Shown here piece after piece: positions 1 through 7,341 of a DNA stretch of 64,000 nt. This DNA is from Streptomyces musisoli (lineage in GTDB: Bacteria > Actinomycetota > Actinomycetes > Streptomycetales > Streptomycetaceae): the NCBI RefSeq assembly GCF_016741855.1, contig NZ_JAERRH010000004.1, forward strand, positions 434,001 to 498,000, read 5' to 3'. Every line of letters begins with the position of its first letter. Within the stretch, counting starts at the first letter, position 1. Position numbers and translations under genes: made by a program. The notes below the pieces were generated by a model, which was not told the origin of the DNA, made no database searches, and saw only the letters and a program-made list of their open reading frames with translations.

Positions 1-314
1 CGCTCCGCGGCCGACGGCGACGTGGCGAGCTGGTCCAGCAGCCCCTGCGCCACGATCACCCGGCGCCGGGCGTCCGGGGTGCCCTCCGGGACCCGCACGG
101 TGCGGTCCACGGCCACCAGGGACGCCCCGCACAGCAGGAAGACCTGCACGGGCACCCCGCGCGAGGACTGCGTGGACAGATCGGGCCCGGCCAGCGAGCA
201 CGGCACCCGGGACGGCGCCGCCCCGAAGTCGGTCGGCACCTCCGTGGCCCGGATGCCGCAGCCCGTGAGCAGCGCGCCCAGGAGGGGCAGCGCCAGCAGG
301 CGTCGTACGGTCAT
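1..314 (-). CDS. Lipoprotein, last gene of the afsQ operon (3' end outside window)
   Basis: Only the first ~105 residues are in the window. The product begins MTVRRLLALPLLGALL and has a lipobox ending LLTGC, so it should be a lipid-anchored extracytoplasmic protein. The ATG overlaps the afsQ2 stop by 4 bp (ATGA), indicating translational coupling with the sensor kinase. In S. coelicolor a lipoprotein gene sits in the same place after afsQ2; these proteins often carry a GerMN-type sporulation/germination domain, but the part seen here does not allow me to assign a domain. A role in signal perception by AfsQ2 is inferred from position only. Confidence 0.85.
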   Translation of the reverse strand, partial: MTVRRLLALPLLGALLTGCGIRATEVPTDFGAAPSRVPCSLAGPDLSTQSSRGVPVQVFLLCGASLVAVDRTVRVPEGTPDARRRVIVAQGLLDQLATSPSAAE

Positions 315-1900
315 GACCCCTCCTTTCCCGAACCGTTGCGGCCGGACTGGCCGTTCTCCGCGCCCCCGCCGTCCTCCTCGGTCAGCCGTGAGGCGTCCCG
401 CGGCAGCCGGAGCGTGAAGACCGCCCCGCCCTCCGGGGAGTTGGCGGCGGTGATCTCGCCACCGTGGATGTGGGCGTTCTCCAGGGCGATGGAGAGCCCG
501 AGCCCGCTGCCCTCGGAGCGCGGCCGGGAGGCGCTGGCCTTGTAGAAGCGGTCGAAGACGTGCGGAAGGACGTCCTCCGGGATGCCGGGCCCGTGGTCGC
601 GGACCTGGATCTCCATCGTCTCGCCCGCCTCCCGTACCGACACCCGCACCGGCGAGCCGCCGTGCTTGAGCGCGTTGCCGATCAGGTTGGCGAGGATGAC
701 GTCCAGGCGGCGCGGGTCGATGCGGGCGTGGATGCCGCGCTCGGCGTCCAGGTCGACCGCGTCCAGCCAGGCGCGGGCGTCGATGCAGGCGGTGATCTGG
801 TCGGCGATGTCGACGTCGTCCAGCACCAGCCGGGCGGTGCCCGCGTCGAAGCGGGTGACCTCCATCAGGTTCTCGACCAGGTCGTTCAGCCGCCGGGTCT
901 CGCTGACCACGAGCCGGACGGCGGGCTCGATCATCGGGTCCATGCTCCCGGTCTCCGCCTCCAGCTCCTCCTCCAGCACCTCCGTGACGGCGGTGATGGC
1001 GGTGAGCGGTGTGCGCAGCTCGTGGGACATGTCGGCGACGAACCGGCGGGACGCCTCGTCCCGCGCGGCCATCTCCGCGACCCGCTGCTCCAGCGCCTCG
1101 GCCGCATTGTTGAACGTCCGCGACAGGTCGGCGAGTTCGTCGGTGCCGGACACCCGCAGCCGGGTGTCCAGCTTGCCCTCGCCGAGCCGGTTGGCGGCCA
1201 CACCGAGCCGGTGCACCGGCTTCAGCACGGTCGTGGCGGCGGCCTGCGCGAGCAGCGCGGCACCGATCAGCGCGAGCCCCGTGGCGATGCCCAGCGACCA
1301 GGCCAGCGAGTTGAGGTCCTTGGCCTCCGGCTCCAGGGACTTCGCCATGTAGCCGGTCGGCCCGCCGCCGATGACGCGCGTACCGGCCACCAGGAACGGC
1401 GTGCCGTTGTCCGTGACCCGCTGCCAGTACAGGTGGTACGGCTCCTTGTTGGCGTCCGTCACCTGCTGCCGCTTGGCCACGGCCGTGCGCAGCGACTCGG
1501 GCACGTCCTCCAGCGCGAAGCCGTTGATGCCGCCCGAGTTGCCGTACACCGTGTTGCCGTCGGCGTCCTGGGCGACCAGGAGCACGCTGAACCGCTGGCT
1601 GCTGGCGGCCATCTGGCCCGCCGCGCGCTGAAGCTGGTCCTGGCTCGGGTGCGCGGGCAGCGCGCCCGCTCGGTTCTGCATCTCCTGCCGGAAGTCGCGC
1701 AGCACCGCGTCCTGGGCGCGGGTGAGGACCGCCTCCCGGTTGAGCCAGTAGGCGATGCCCGACGCCGACACCGCGGCGGTGAGCGCGACCAGGCCGAAGA
1801 CCAGCACCAGGCGCAGCCTCAGGCTGGTGAACCTGAGCCGCGACAGACTTCCCTTGCGCCCCGCGGCCCAGCCGCGCAGCCCCCCTTGCGTATCGGTCAC
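311..1900 (-). CDS. afsQ2: AfsQ2 sensor histidine kinase
   Basis: This is a membrane histidine kinase of 529 residues. An N-terminal membrane helix lies near residues 30-50 (LVLVFGLVALTAAVSASGIA). It is followed by an extracytoplasmic sensor region, a second helix (SLGIATGLALIGAALLAQAA), a HAMP linker, a HisKA domain with the phospho-accepting His in DMSHELRTPLTAI, and a HATPase domain with DHGPGIP and GSGLGL boxes. The GTG start overlaps the afsQ1 stop by 4 bp (GTGA); a longer frame upstream would overlap afsQ1 by 100 bp and is rejected. In S. coelicolor AfsQ1/AfsQ2 controls antibiotic production and nitrogen metabolism, notably on glutamate medium. Identity is called from the regulator sequence and gene order. 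Confidence 0.93.
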   Translation of the reverse strand: MTDTQGGLRGWAAGRKGSLSRLRFTSLRLRLVLVFGLVALTAAVSASGIAYWLNREAVLTRAQDAVLRDFRQEMQNRAGALPAHPSQDQLQRAAGQMAASSQRFSVLLVAQDADGNTVYGNSGGINGFALEDVPESLRTAVAKRQQVTDANKEPYHLYWQRVTDNGTPFLVAGTRVIGGGPTGYMAKSLEPEAKDLNSLAWSLGIATGLALIGAALLAQAAATTVLKPVHRLGVAANRLGEGKLDTRLRVSGTDELADLSRTFNNAAEALEQRVAEMAARDEASRRFVADMSHELRTPLTAITAVTEVLEEELEAETGSMDPMIEPAVRLVVSETRRLNDLVENLMEVTRFDAGTARLVLDDVDIADQITACIDARAWLDAVDLDAERGIHARIDPRRLDVILANLIGNALKHGGSPVRVSVREAGETMEIQVRDHGPGIPEDVLPHVFDRFYKASASRPRSEGSGLGLSIALENAHIHGGEITAANSPEGGAVFTLRLPRDASRLTEEDGGGAENGQSGRNGSGKEGS

Positions 1901-2574
1901 TGAGGGGCGTCCAGGCGGTAGCCGACACCACGGACGGTACGGATCAGCGTCGGGGACGACGGCACGTCCTCGACCTTGGCGCGCAGCCGCTGCACACACG
2001 CGTCGACCAGGCGTGAGTCACCCAGGTAGTCGTGCTCCCACACCAGGCGGAGCAGCTGCTGCCGGGACAGCGCCTGACCGGGCCGCCGGCTCAGCTCCAG
2101 CAGCAGCCTGAGTTCGGTCGGGGTCAGCTGGAGGTCCTCGCCGTTCTTCGTGACGGTCATCGCCGAGCGGTCGATGACGAGGTTGCCGAAGGCCGCCGAG
2201 TCGCTGGACTCGCGCTCTCCGCGCCGCAGCACGGCCCGGATCCGGGCGTCCAGCACCCGCCCCTGCACCGGCTTGACGACGTAGTCGTCGGCCCCCGACT
2301 CCAGCCCGACCACGACGTCGATGTCGTCACTGCGGGCGGTCAGCAGGATGATCGGCAGCTGGTCGGTGCGCCGGATGCGCCGGCACACCTCGAAGCCGTC
2401 GATGCCGGGCAGCATCACGTCCAGCACGATCAGGTCCGGCCGCTGCTCGCGCAGCAGCTTCAGACCGTCCTCGCCGCTGGCAGCGGTGGCCACCCGGTGT
2501 CCCTGGCGCGTCAGTGAGAGCTCCAGGGCCGTGCGGATGGCGTCGTCGTCCTCGATCAGCAACAGGGAAGGCAC
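1897..2574 (-). CDS. afsQ1: AfsQ1 OmpR-family response regulator
   Basis: The protein has 225 residues, as expected for AfsQ1. The receiver domain runs from residue 2 to about 115, with acidic pocket IEDDD, phospho-acceptor Asp in LIVLDVMLPG, switch Thr in LLTARS and Lys in DDYVVKP. An OmpR/PhoB winged-helix DNA-binding domain fills the C-terminus (TPTELRLLLELSRRPGQALS ... RTVRGVGYRLD). I chose the GTG at 2574 because it gives the usual length; an in-frame ATG at 2592 would add six residues, and neither has a strong Shine-Dalgarno. It is divergent from sigQ, and several GTGAC motifs lie in the shared upstream region, consistent with the known AfsQ1 control of sigQ. Confidence 0.93.
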   Translation of the reverse strand: MPSLLLIEDDDAIRTALELSLTRQGHRVATAASGEDGLKLLREQRPDLIVLDVMLPGIDGFEVCRRIRRTDQLPIILLTARSDDIDVVVGLESGADDYVVKPVQGRVLDARIRAVLRRGERESSDSAAFGNLVIDRSAMTVTKNGEDLQLTPTELRLLLELSRRPGQALSRQQLLRLVWEHDYLGDSRLVDACVQRLRAKVEDVPSSPTLIRTVRGVGYRLDAPQ

Positions 2575-2681
2575 GGGCTCATTCTGGCCCATGGACGGGG
2601 TGTCGTACGACCTGCCGGCACGATGCCTTCCCTAGTGCCACCACCTGTGCGCAGTGTGTGACAGCCCTGGGAGGGACCCCT

Positions 2682-2697
2682 GTGACAGGTCTGTGAC
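2682..2697 (+). promoter_or_regulatory. Candidate AfsQ1 binding site (GTGAC-n6-GTGAC)
   Basis: Two direct GTGAC pentamers are separated by exactly 6 bp (11-bp period), the spacing described for AfsQ1 sites (GTnAC-n6-GTnAC). The site lies between divergent afsQ1 and sigQ, about 118 bp before the sigQ start. A further GTGAC is at 2658-2662. Confidence 0.7.
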
Positions 2698-2719
2698 AGT
2701 CGGCGGACACGGCGATGAA

Positions 2720-2744
2720 GTCACCCCGGCAGTCTTTTGGTCAC
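2720..2744 (-). promoter_or_regulatory. Pair of GTCAC half-sites upstream of sigQ
   Basis: GTCAC at 2720-2724 and 2740-2744 are the reverse complement of the AfsQ1 pentamer. They are 20 bp apart rather than 11, so they could be weak or single half-sites. They lie closer to sigQ than the tandem site and could overlap its promoter. Confidence 0.35.
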
Positions 2745-2814
2745 GGGCCGGACGGCGATCCGGAACCGGCCCGGCAACACCGAATCACCGGAAGTCCACG
2801 ACGGGGAGCGCGAG

Positions 2815-3552
2815 ATGAAAACGCTGCACGGCATCAGCACCAGCGCAGTGGTCACGCGTCTGCACGACGTGCACCGGGGATCCGAGAAGTCCGGTGCCGT
2901 GAGCGGGCGGGGGTGCGCTCGCGGCACCGGGCGTCAGCACCCGGCCTACATGTCGGTGGTTGACGCTCACACGGGGGAGACGCACGGGGGAGCCGCGTAC
3001 GGGGAGGAATCGGGGGAGCGTCGTTCGCTGAGCGAGGCGGAGTTCACCGCCTACGTCCAGGAGCGCCGCGCCTCCCTGTACGCCACCGCCTACCACCTGA
3101 CCGGTGACCGCTTCGAGGCCGAGGACCTGCTCCAGAGCGCGCTGTTCTCGACGTACAAGGCGTGGGACCGGATCAGCGACAAGGCGGCGGTCGGCGGATA
3201 CCTGCGCCGCACCATGACGAACCTGCACATCAGCGCCTGGCGGCGCCGCAAGCTCAACGAGTACCCGACCGAGGAACTGCCGGAGACGCCCGGCGAGACG
3301 GACGCGATGCGCGGCACCGAGCTGCGCGCGGTCCTGTGGCAGGCGCTGGCCCGGCTGCCCGAACTCCAGCGCACCATGCTGGTCCTGCGCTACTACGAGG
3401 GCCGCACGGACCCGGAGATCGCGGAGATCCTCGGCATCAGTGTCGGCACGGTGAAGTCCAGCATCTGGCGGTCGCTCCGCCGGCTGCGCGAGGACGAGGT
3501 CCTCAGCTTCGGCCGTGACGAGGAGGACGCCTTCGGCGAGCTGGTCGCCTGA
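2815..3552 (+). CDS. sigQ: SigQ, SigE-type RNA polymerase sigma factor
   Basis: Sigma-70 family protein of 245 residues. Region 2 covers about residues 75-145 (TAYHLTGDRFEAEDLLQSAL, a typical ECF/SigE-like core-binding stretch). Region 4 is near 180-235 (LPELQRTMLVLRYYEG ... EIAEILGISVGTVKSSIWRS), a helix-turn-helix for the -35 element. The ATG at 2815 is preceded by GGGAG at suitable spacing; an in-frame ATG at 2737 has no clear ribosome site. The ~65-residue N-terminal extension before region 2 is low in recognisable structure. In S. coelicolor SigQ is a target of AfsQ1 and opposes its effect on antibiotic production. A strong hairpin terminator follows the gene. Confidence 0.92.
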   Translation: MKTLHGISTSAVVTRLHDVHRGSEKSGAVSGRGCARGTGRQHPAYMSVVDAHTGETHGGAAYGEESGERRSLSEAEFTAYVQERRASLYATAYHLTGDRFEAEDLLQSALFSTYKAWDRISDKAAVGGYLRRTMTNLHISAWRRRKLNEYPTEELPETPGETDAMRGTELRAVLWQALARLPELQRTMLVLRYYEGRTDPEIAEILGISVGTVKSSIWRSLRRLREDEVLSFGRDEEDAFGELVA

Positions 3553-3641
3553 GGGCCGGAGGTCACCGGGGGGTGGCCTGAGGTAGGGAACACGGGGGAG
3601 AACGCGGGCCGCTGGGGGGCGGCCCACGGGGGAGCAAGAGG

Positions 3642-3684
3642 AACGGGACTGGTGGGCCGGGGGGTCCGGCCAGTCCCGTTTTGC
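3642..3684 (+). terminator. Rho-independent terminator after sigQ
   Basis: Perfect 11-bp inverted repeat AACGGGACTGG / CCAGTCCCGTT (3642-3652 and 3670-3680) with a G/C-rich loop, followed by TTTT. It separates sigQ from the converging kinase gene and could act in both directions. Confidence 0.85.
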
Positions 3685-3761
3685 ATGTCCCGGTCCCGTC
3701 GCGCGGGTCCGTCAGGAGCGGCGCCGCTCGCGCGGACGCGGCCGCCCGCCGGCGGGGTTCC

Positions 3762-4400
3762 TCAGTTGACGGTCGCGGTGTCCTTCGCGGCCGGGTTCCG
3801 TCCCGCTGCCGCGAGCCGGCCGAGCGCCTCGTCCCGGTCGCACGGATGTGCGCCGAGGGACACCTGGCGGGAGATGATCGACCGCTCCGTGCGCATCAGC
3901 CGCCAGCCGCGGCGCAGCAGGAACGGCACCGATTTGCGGCCCTCCTTCAGATCCCGCAGGAAGCGCCGCCGGAAGGTGGTGACCGGTCCGCGGGTCAGGC
4001 ACAGCGCGTCCGCGAGCAGCCCCAGTTCCCGGCAGCGCCCGACGATCTCGGCGGCGAAGATGCCCTCCGCGATGAACAGCGGCGCACGGCCGATGCGGAG
4101 CGTCTCCTCGCCGGTACGGGCGCTCAGCGAGAGGTCGTACACCGGCACCGGCGTCGACCCCGTCGCGCACAGCCGGGCGATGGCCTCGACCGCGACGTCC
4201 GCGTCCCACGACTCGGGGTGGTCCCAGTCGATGTCCGAACTCCCCGCCACCAGCGGCAGAGTCGGGTCGTCACTCTCCTTGTAGAAGTCGTCCAGGCGCA
4301 GCACGGGAAGCCCGGAGCGGGCGGCGACGAGTGACTTACCCGAGCCCGAGGGGCCGCACAGCAGCACGACGCGGGCGGGGAACGGGGGATGAATGCTCAC
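3762..4400 (-). CDS. Uridine kinase-like P-loop kinase
   Basis: 212-residue protein with a clear Walker A near the N-terminus (CGPSGSGKS, residues ~14-22). A typical phosphoribulokinase/uridine kinase substrate segment follows (LPVLRLDDFYKESDDPTLP), then DWDHPESWD and an IAEGIFAAE Walker-B-like strand. An Arg-rich lid is present (TTFRRRFLRDLKEGRK). These are hallmarks of the uridine/cytidine kinase superfamily, which phosphorylates nucleosides or small metabolites with ATP. Length fits uridine kinases (~210). The start is the first ATG, with secreted-protein gene 4528-4932 divergent. True substrate is not visible in the sequence, but the neighbouring nucleoside-catabolism genes make nucleoside salvage plausible. 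Confidence 0.8.
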   Translation of the reverse strand: MSIHPPFPARVVLLCGPSGSGKSLVAARSGLPVLRLDDFYKESDDPTLPLVAGSSDIDWDHPESWDADVAVEAIARLCATGSTPVPVYDLSLSARTGEETLRIGRAPLFIAEGIFAAEIVGRCRELGLLADALCLTRGPVTTFRRRFLRDLKEGRKSVPFLLRRGWRLMRTERSIISRQVSLGAHPCDRDEALGRLAAAGRNPAAKDTATVN

Positions 4401-4527
4401 GGAACACCAGTTTGAAGCATGGGGGGCGGCCTGCCGACCCCGCGGGTCGGCTTTTGAGCGTGACTCTCACCTCAACTACCCTTTGTGTCGACATCATTAC
4501 CCTGCGCACCAGAAGGTGGCACCAGCG

Positions 4528-4932
4528 ATGGCCCGACACACCTCCCCCCAGCACCCCACCGCGCAGCGCGCCCTGGTCGCCCTCGCCGTGGCCGGAGCGG
4601 CCCTGGGCACGGGCACGGCGGCGGCCCACGCCGACGCCGGCCCCCAGCCCCCGAACGTGCCGTGGCGGCCCACCTCGCTGGGCAAGATCGACCCGCAGGC
4701 GGGTCTGACGGCGCTTTCCGGCGCGACCGGCTACATCACCGGCCCGGTCGCCGGCCTCAAGCCCAACCCGCTGGCGGGCACGGGCGTGGACCCGCTCGAC
4801 AACGGGCTGGGCACCCAGGTGGCCGACTTCAAGCCGGTCACGTCACAGGCACTGACGACGCCGGTCGCCGAGGCCGAGTCCCTCCGCACCGTGCCGGTGG
4901 TGGGCCGGCTCCTGGGGGCGCTGGGCCACTGA
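4528..4932 (+). CDS. Small secreted protein of unknown function
   Basis: A 134-residue protein with an N-terminal signal peptide: MARHTSPQHPTAQRALVALA, then an Ala/Gly-rich hydrophobic core and a likely cleavage after AAAHADA (about residue 37). The mature ~97 residues are rich in Gly, Pro and Leu (LKPNPLAGTGVDPLDNGLGT) and have no cysteine and no catalytic motif I recognise. The ATG at 4528 has a good ribosome site (AGAAGGTGG at 4510-4518), favouring it over an in-frame upstream ATG at 4393. Similar short secreted proteins are common in Streptomyces and usually unassigned. Transcribed divergently from the kinase gene and convergent with the aldehyde dehydrogenase pair. Confidence 0.75.
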   Translation: MARHTSPQHPTAQRALVALAVAGAALGTGTAAAHADAGPQPPNVPWRPTSLGKIDPQAGLTALSGATGYITGPVAGLKPNPLAGTGVDPLDNGLGTQVADFKPVTSQALTTPVAEAESLRTVPVVGRLLGALGH

Positions 4933-4991
4933 GGCGCGCGGAAGGGCCGCGGGGCCGCGTCCGGCATGCGGCCCCGCGTGCCCTTCCGGAC

Positions 4992-5912
4992 TCAGTAGGA
5001 AGAGCCCGACGCGCCCAGCGACCCCGTCGGGTGCCAGACCGTCTTCGTCTCCAGGAACGCCGTCATCCGGTCGGTGCCCGGCGTCTCGAAGTAATCCACA
5101 GCCTGTGGACGCAGGACCCGCTTCAGGTTGTCGGCCGCCGCGATCTCCAGCTCCTTCGCCAGCACCTCGTCCGCGCCCGCGAGGTCGATCGCGTTGACGT
5201 CCTGGTGAGCGGCCAGCGGCGCCGCGATCTCCGCCGTACGGCCCGACAGGATGTTGACCACGCCGCCCGGCACGTCGGAGGTGGCCAGCACCTCGCCCAG
5301 GGACAGCGCCGGCAGCGGGGCCTTCTCGGAGGCGATCACGACCGCCGTGTTGCCGGTGGCGATCACCGGGGCCACGACCGACACCAGACCGAGGAACGAC
5401 GACTCCTGCGGGGCCACGACCGCGACCACACCGGTCGGCTCGGGGGAGGAGAGGTTGAAGTACGGGCCCGCGACGGGGTTGGCGCCGCCGATCACCTGGG
5501 CGATCTTGTCGGTCCAGCCCGCGTACCAGACCCAGCGGTCGACGGCCGCGTCGACGACCGCCGCCGCCTTCGGCTTCGACAGCCCCTCCGCGTCCGCGAC
5601 CTCCCGGACGAACTGCTCCTTGCGGCCCTCCAGCATCTCCGCGACGCGGTAGAGGACCTGGCCGCGGTTGTACGCGGTCGCGCCGGCCCAGCCGCCGAAC
5701 GCCTTGCGCGCGGCCACGACCGCGTCCCGGGCGTCCTTGCGGGACGACTGCGGAGCGTTGGCCAGCCAGTTGCCCTTCGAGTCCGACACCTCGTACACCC
5801 GGCCGCTCTCGGAACGCGGGAACTTCCCGCCGACGTACAGCTTGTAGGTCTTGAAGACGGAGAGTCGCTCAGTCTTTTCGATCTTCTCAGACTTTTCGGT
5901 CTTCTCAGACAT
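4992..5912 (-). CDS. Short aldehyde dehydrogenase-family protein lacking the catalytic cysteine
   Basis: This 306-residue protein resembles the NAD-binding half of aldehyde dehydrogenases (TGVVAVVAPQESSFLGL ... VIATGNTAVVIASEKAPLPA ... VPGGVVNILSG). The ELGGK glutamate box and the GQxC catalytic segment are missing, and the sequence passes straight to a C-terminal tail ending GSLGASGSSY. Normal family length is ~480-500. The first ~17 residues are a Lys/Glu/Ser low-complexity stretch (SEKTEKSEKIEKTE). The ATG at 5912 overlaps the end of the upstream full-length ALDH gene by 8 bp, so the two are probably coupled. The pair resembles the two-domain ALDH16 family split into separate chains (inference). 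Not expected to be catalytic alone. Confidence 0.85.
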   Translation of the reverse strand: MSEKTEKSEKIEKTERLSVFKTYKLYVGGKFPRSESGRVYEVSDSKGNWLANAPQSSRKDARDAVVAARKAFGGWAGATAYNRGQVLYRVAEMLEGRKEQFVREVADAEGLSKPKAAAVVDAAVDRWVWYAGWTDKIAQVIGGANPVAGPYFNLSSPEPTGVVAVVAPQESSFLGLVSVVAPVIATGNTAVVIASEKAPLPALSLGEVLATSDVPGGVVNILSGRTAEIAAPLAAHQDVNAIDLAGADEVLAKELEIAAADNLKRVLRPQAVDYFETPGTDRMTAFLETKTVWHPTGSLGASGSSY

Positions 5913-7335
5913 CGAGGTACGCCTCCAGGCCGTGGCGGCCGCCCTCGCGGCCGAAGCCCGACTCCTTGTAGCCGCCGAAGGGCGAGGCCGGGTCGAACTT
6001 GTTGAACGTGTTGGACCAGACGACACCGGCGCGCAGCTTGTTCGCGACGGCCAGGATCCGGGAGCCCTTCTCGGTCCAGATGCCCGCGGACAGGCCGTAC
6101 TGCGTGTTGTTCGCCTTGGCCACCGCCTCGTCCGGCGTGCGGAAGGTGAGGACCGACAGCACCGGGCCGAAGATCTCGTCACGGGCGATGGTGTGCGCCT
6201 GGGTGACGTTCGTGAACAGCGTCGGCGCGAACCAGTAACCCGCAGACGGCAGTTCGCAGGCCGGGGACCAGCGTTCGGCGCCCTCCGCCTCGCCCTGCTC
6301 GGCCAGCGCGGTGATCCGGGCCAGCTGCTCGGCGGAGTTGATCGCGCCGATGTCGGTGTTCTTGTCCAGCGGGTCGCCGAGGCGCAGCGTGGACAGGCGG
6401 CGCTTGAGGGAGTCCAGCAGCTCGTCCTGGACCGACTCCTGCACGAGGAGGCGGGAACCGGCGCAGCAGACCTGGCCCTGGTTGAAGAAGATGCCCGTGA
6501 CGATGCCCTCGACGGCCTGGTCGATCGGGGCGTCGTCGAAGACGATGTTGGCGCCCTTGCCGCCCAGTTCGAGCGTGAGCTTCTTCCGCGTGCCGGCGAC
6601 CGTGCGGGCGATCTCCTTGCCCACCGCGGTGGAGCCCGTGAAGGCCACCTTGTTCACGTCCGGGTGCGCGACGAGCGCGGCGCCCGCGTCGCCGTAGCCC
6701 GGGAGGATGTTGACGACACCCTTGGGCAGGCCCGCCTGGCGGCAGATGTCCGCGAAGAAGAGGGCGGACAGGGGGGTCGTCTCGGCGGGCTTCAGGACGA
6801 CCGTGTTGCCGGTCGCCAGCGCCGGGGCGATCTTCCACGCCAGCATCAGCAGCGGGAAGTTCCACGGGATGACCTGGCCGGCCACGCCCAGCGGCCTCGG
6901 GTTCGCGCCGTAGCCGGCGTGGTCGAGCTTGTCGGCCCAGCCCGCGTAGTAGAAGAAGTGCGCGGCGACCAGCGGGAGGTCCGCGTCGCGGGTCTCCTTG
7001 ATCGGCTTGCCGTTGTCCAGCGTCTCCAGGACGGCCAGCTCACGGCTGCGCTCCTGGACGATGCGGGCGATGCGGAACAGGTACTTGGCGCGCTCGGAGC
7101 CGGGCAGCGCCGACCACTTCTGGAACGCCTTGCGGGCGGCCTTCACCGCGCGGTCGACGTCCTCGGCGCCGGCCTGGGCGACCTCGGAGAGGACCTCCTC
7201 CGTCGACGGCGAGACCGTCTTGAAGACCTTGCCGTCGGCGGCCTCGGTGAACTCGCCGTCGATGAACAGGCCGTACGAGGGCGCGATGTCGACGATCGCG
7301 CGGGACTCGGGGGCGGGTGCGTACTCGAATGCCAT
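5905..7335 (-). CDS. NAD(P)-dependent aldehyde dehydrogenase
   Basis: A 476-residue, full-length ALDH. Diagnostic elements are VIPWNFPLLMLAWKIAPALA (cofactor site), VVLKPAETTPL (Lys), FTGSTAVGKEI, LELGGKGANIV (general base Glu), FFNQGQVCCAGSR (catalytic Cys) and EIFGPVLSVL near the C-terminus. It oxidises an aldehyde to the acid with NAD(P)+. It starts 7 bp after the deoC stop and overlaps the short ALDH-like gene by 8 bp, so deoC and the two ALDH genes form one operon. The likely substrate is acetaldehyde released by DeoC, inferred from context. The ATG at 7335 is the first in the frame after the deoC stop. Confidence 0.92.
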   Translation of the reverse strand: MAFEYAPAPESRAIVDIAPSYGLFIDGEFTEAADGKVFKTVSPSTEEVLSEVAQAGAEDVDRAVKAARKAFQKWSALPGSERAKYLFRIARIVQERSRELAVLETLDNGKPIKETRDADLPLVAAHFFYYAGWADKLDHAGYGANPRPLGVAGQVIPWNFPLLMLAWKIAPALATGNTVVLKPAETTPLSALFFADICRQAGLPKGVVNILPGYGDAGAALVAHPDVNKVAFTGSTAVGKEIARTVAGTRKKLTLELGGKGANIVFDDAPIDQAVEGIVTGIFFNQGQVCCAGSRLLVQESVQDELLDSLKRRLSTLRLGDPLDKNTDIGAINSAEQLARITALAEQGEAEGAERWSPACELPSAGYWFAPTLFTNVTQAHTIARDEIFGPVLSVLTFRTPDEAVAKANNTQYGLSAGIWTEKGSRILAVANKLRAGVVWSNTFNKFDPASPFGGYKESGFGREGGRHGLEAYLDV

Positions 7336-7341
7336 GGGGGA

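Noticed and set aside
464..1903. 480-codon plus-strand frame opposite afsQ2
   Set aside because: Antisense to a well-supported histidine kinase; product is Arg/Gln/Val-rich without motifs.
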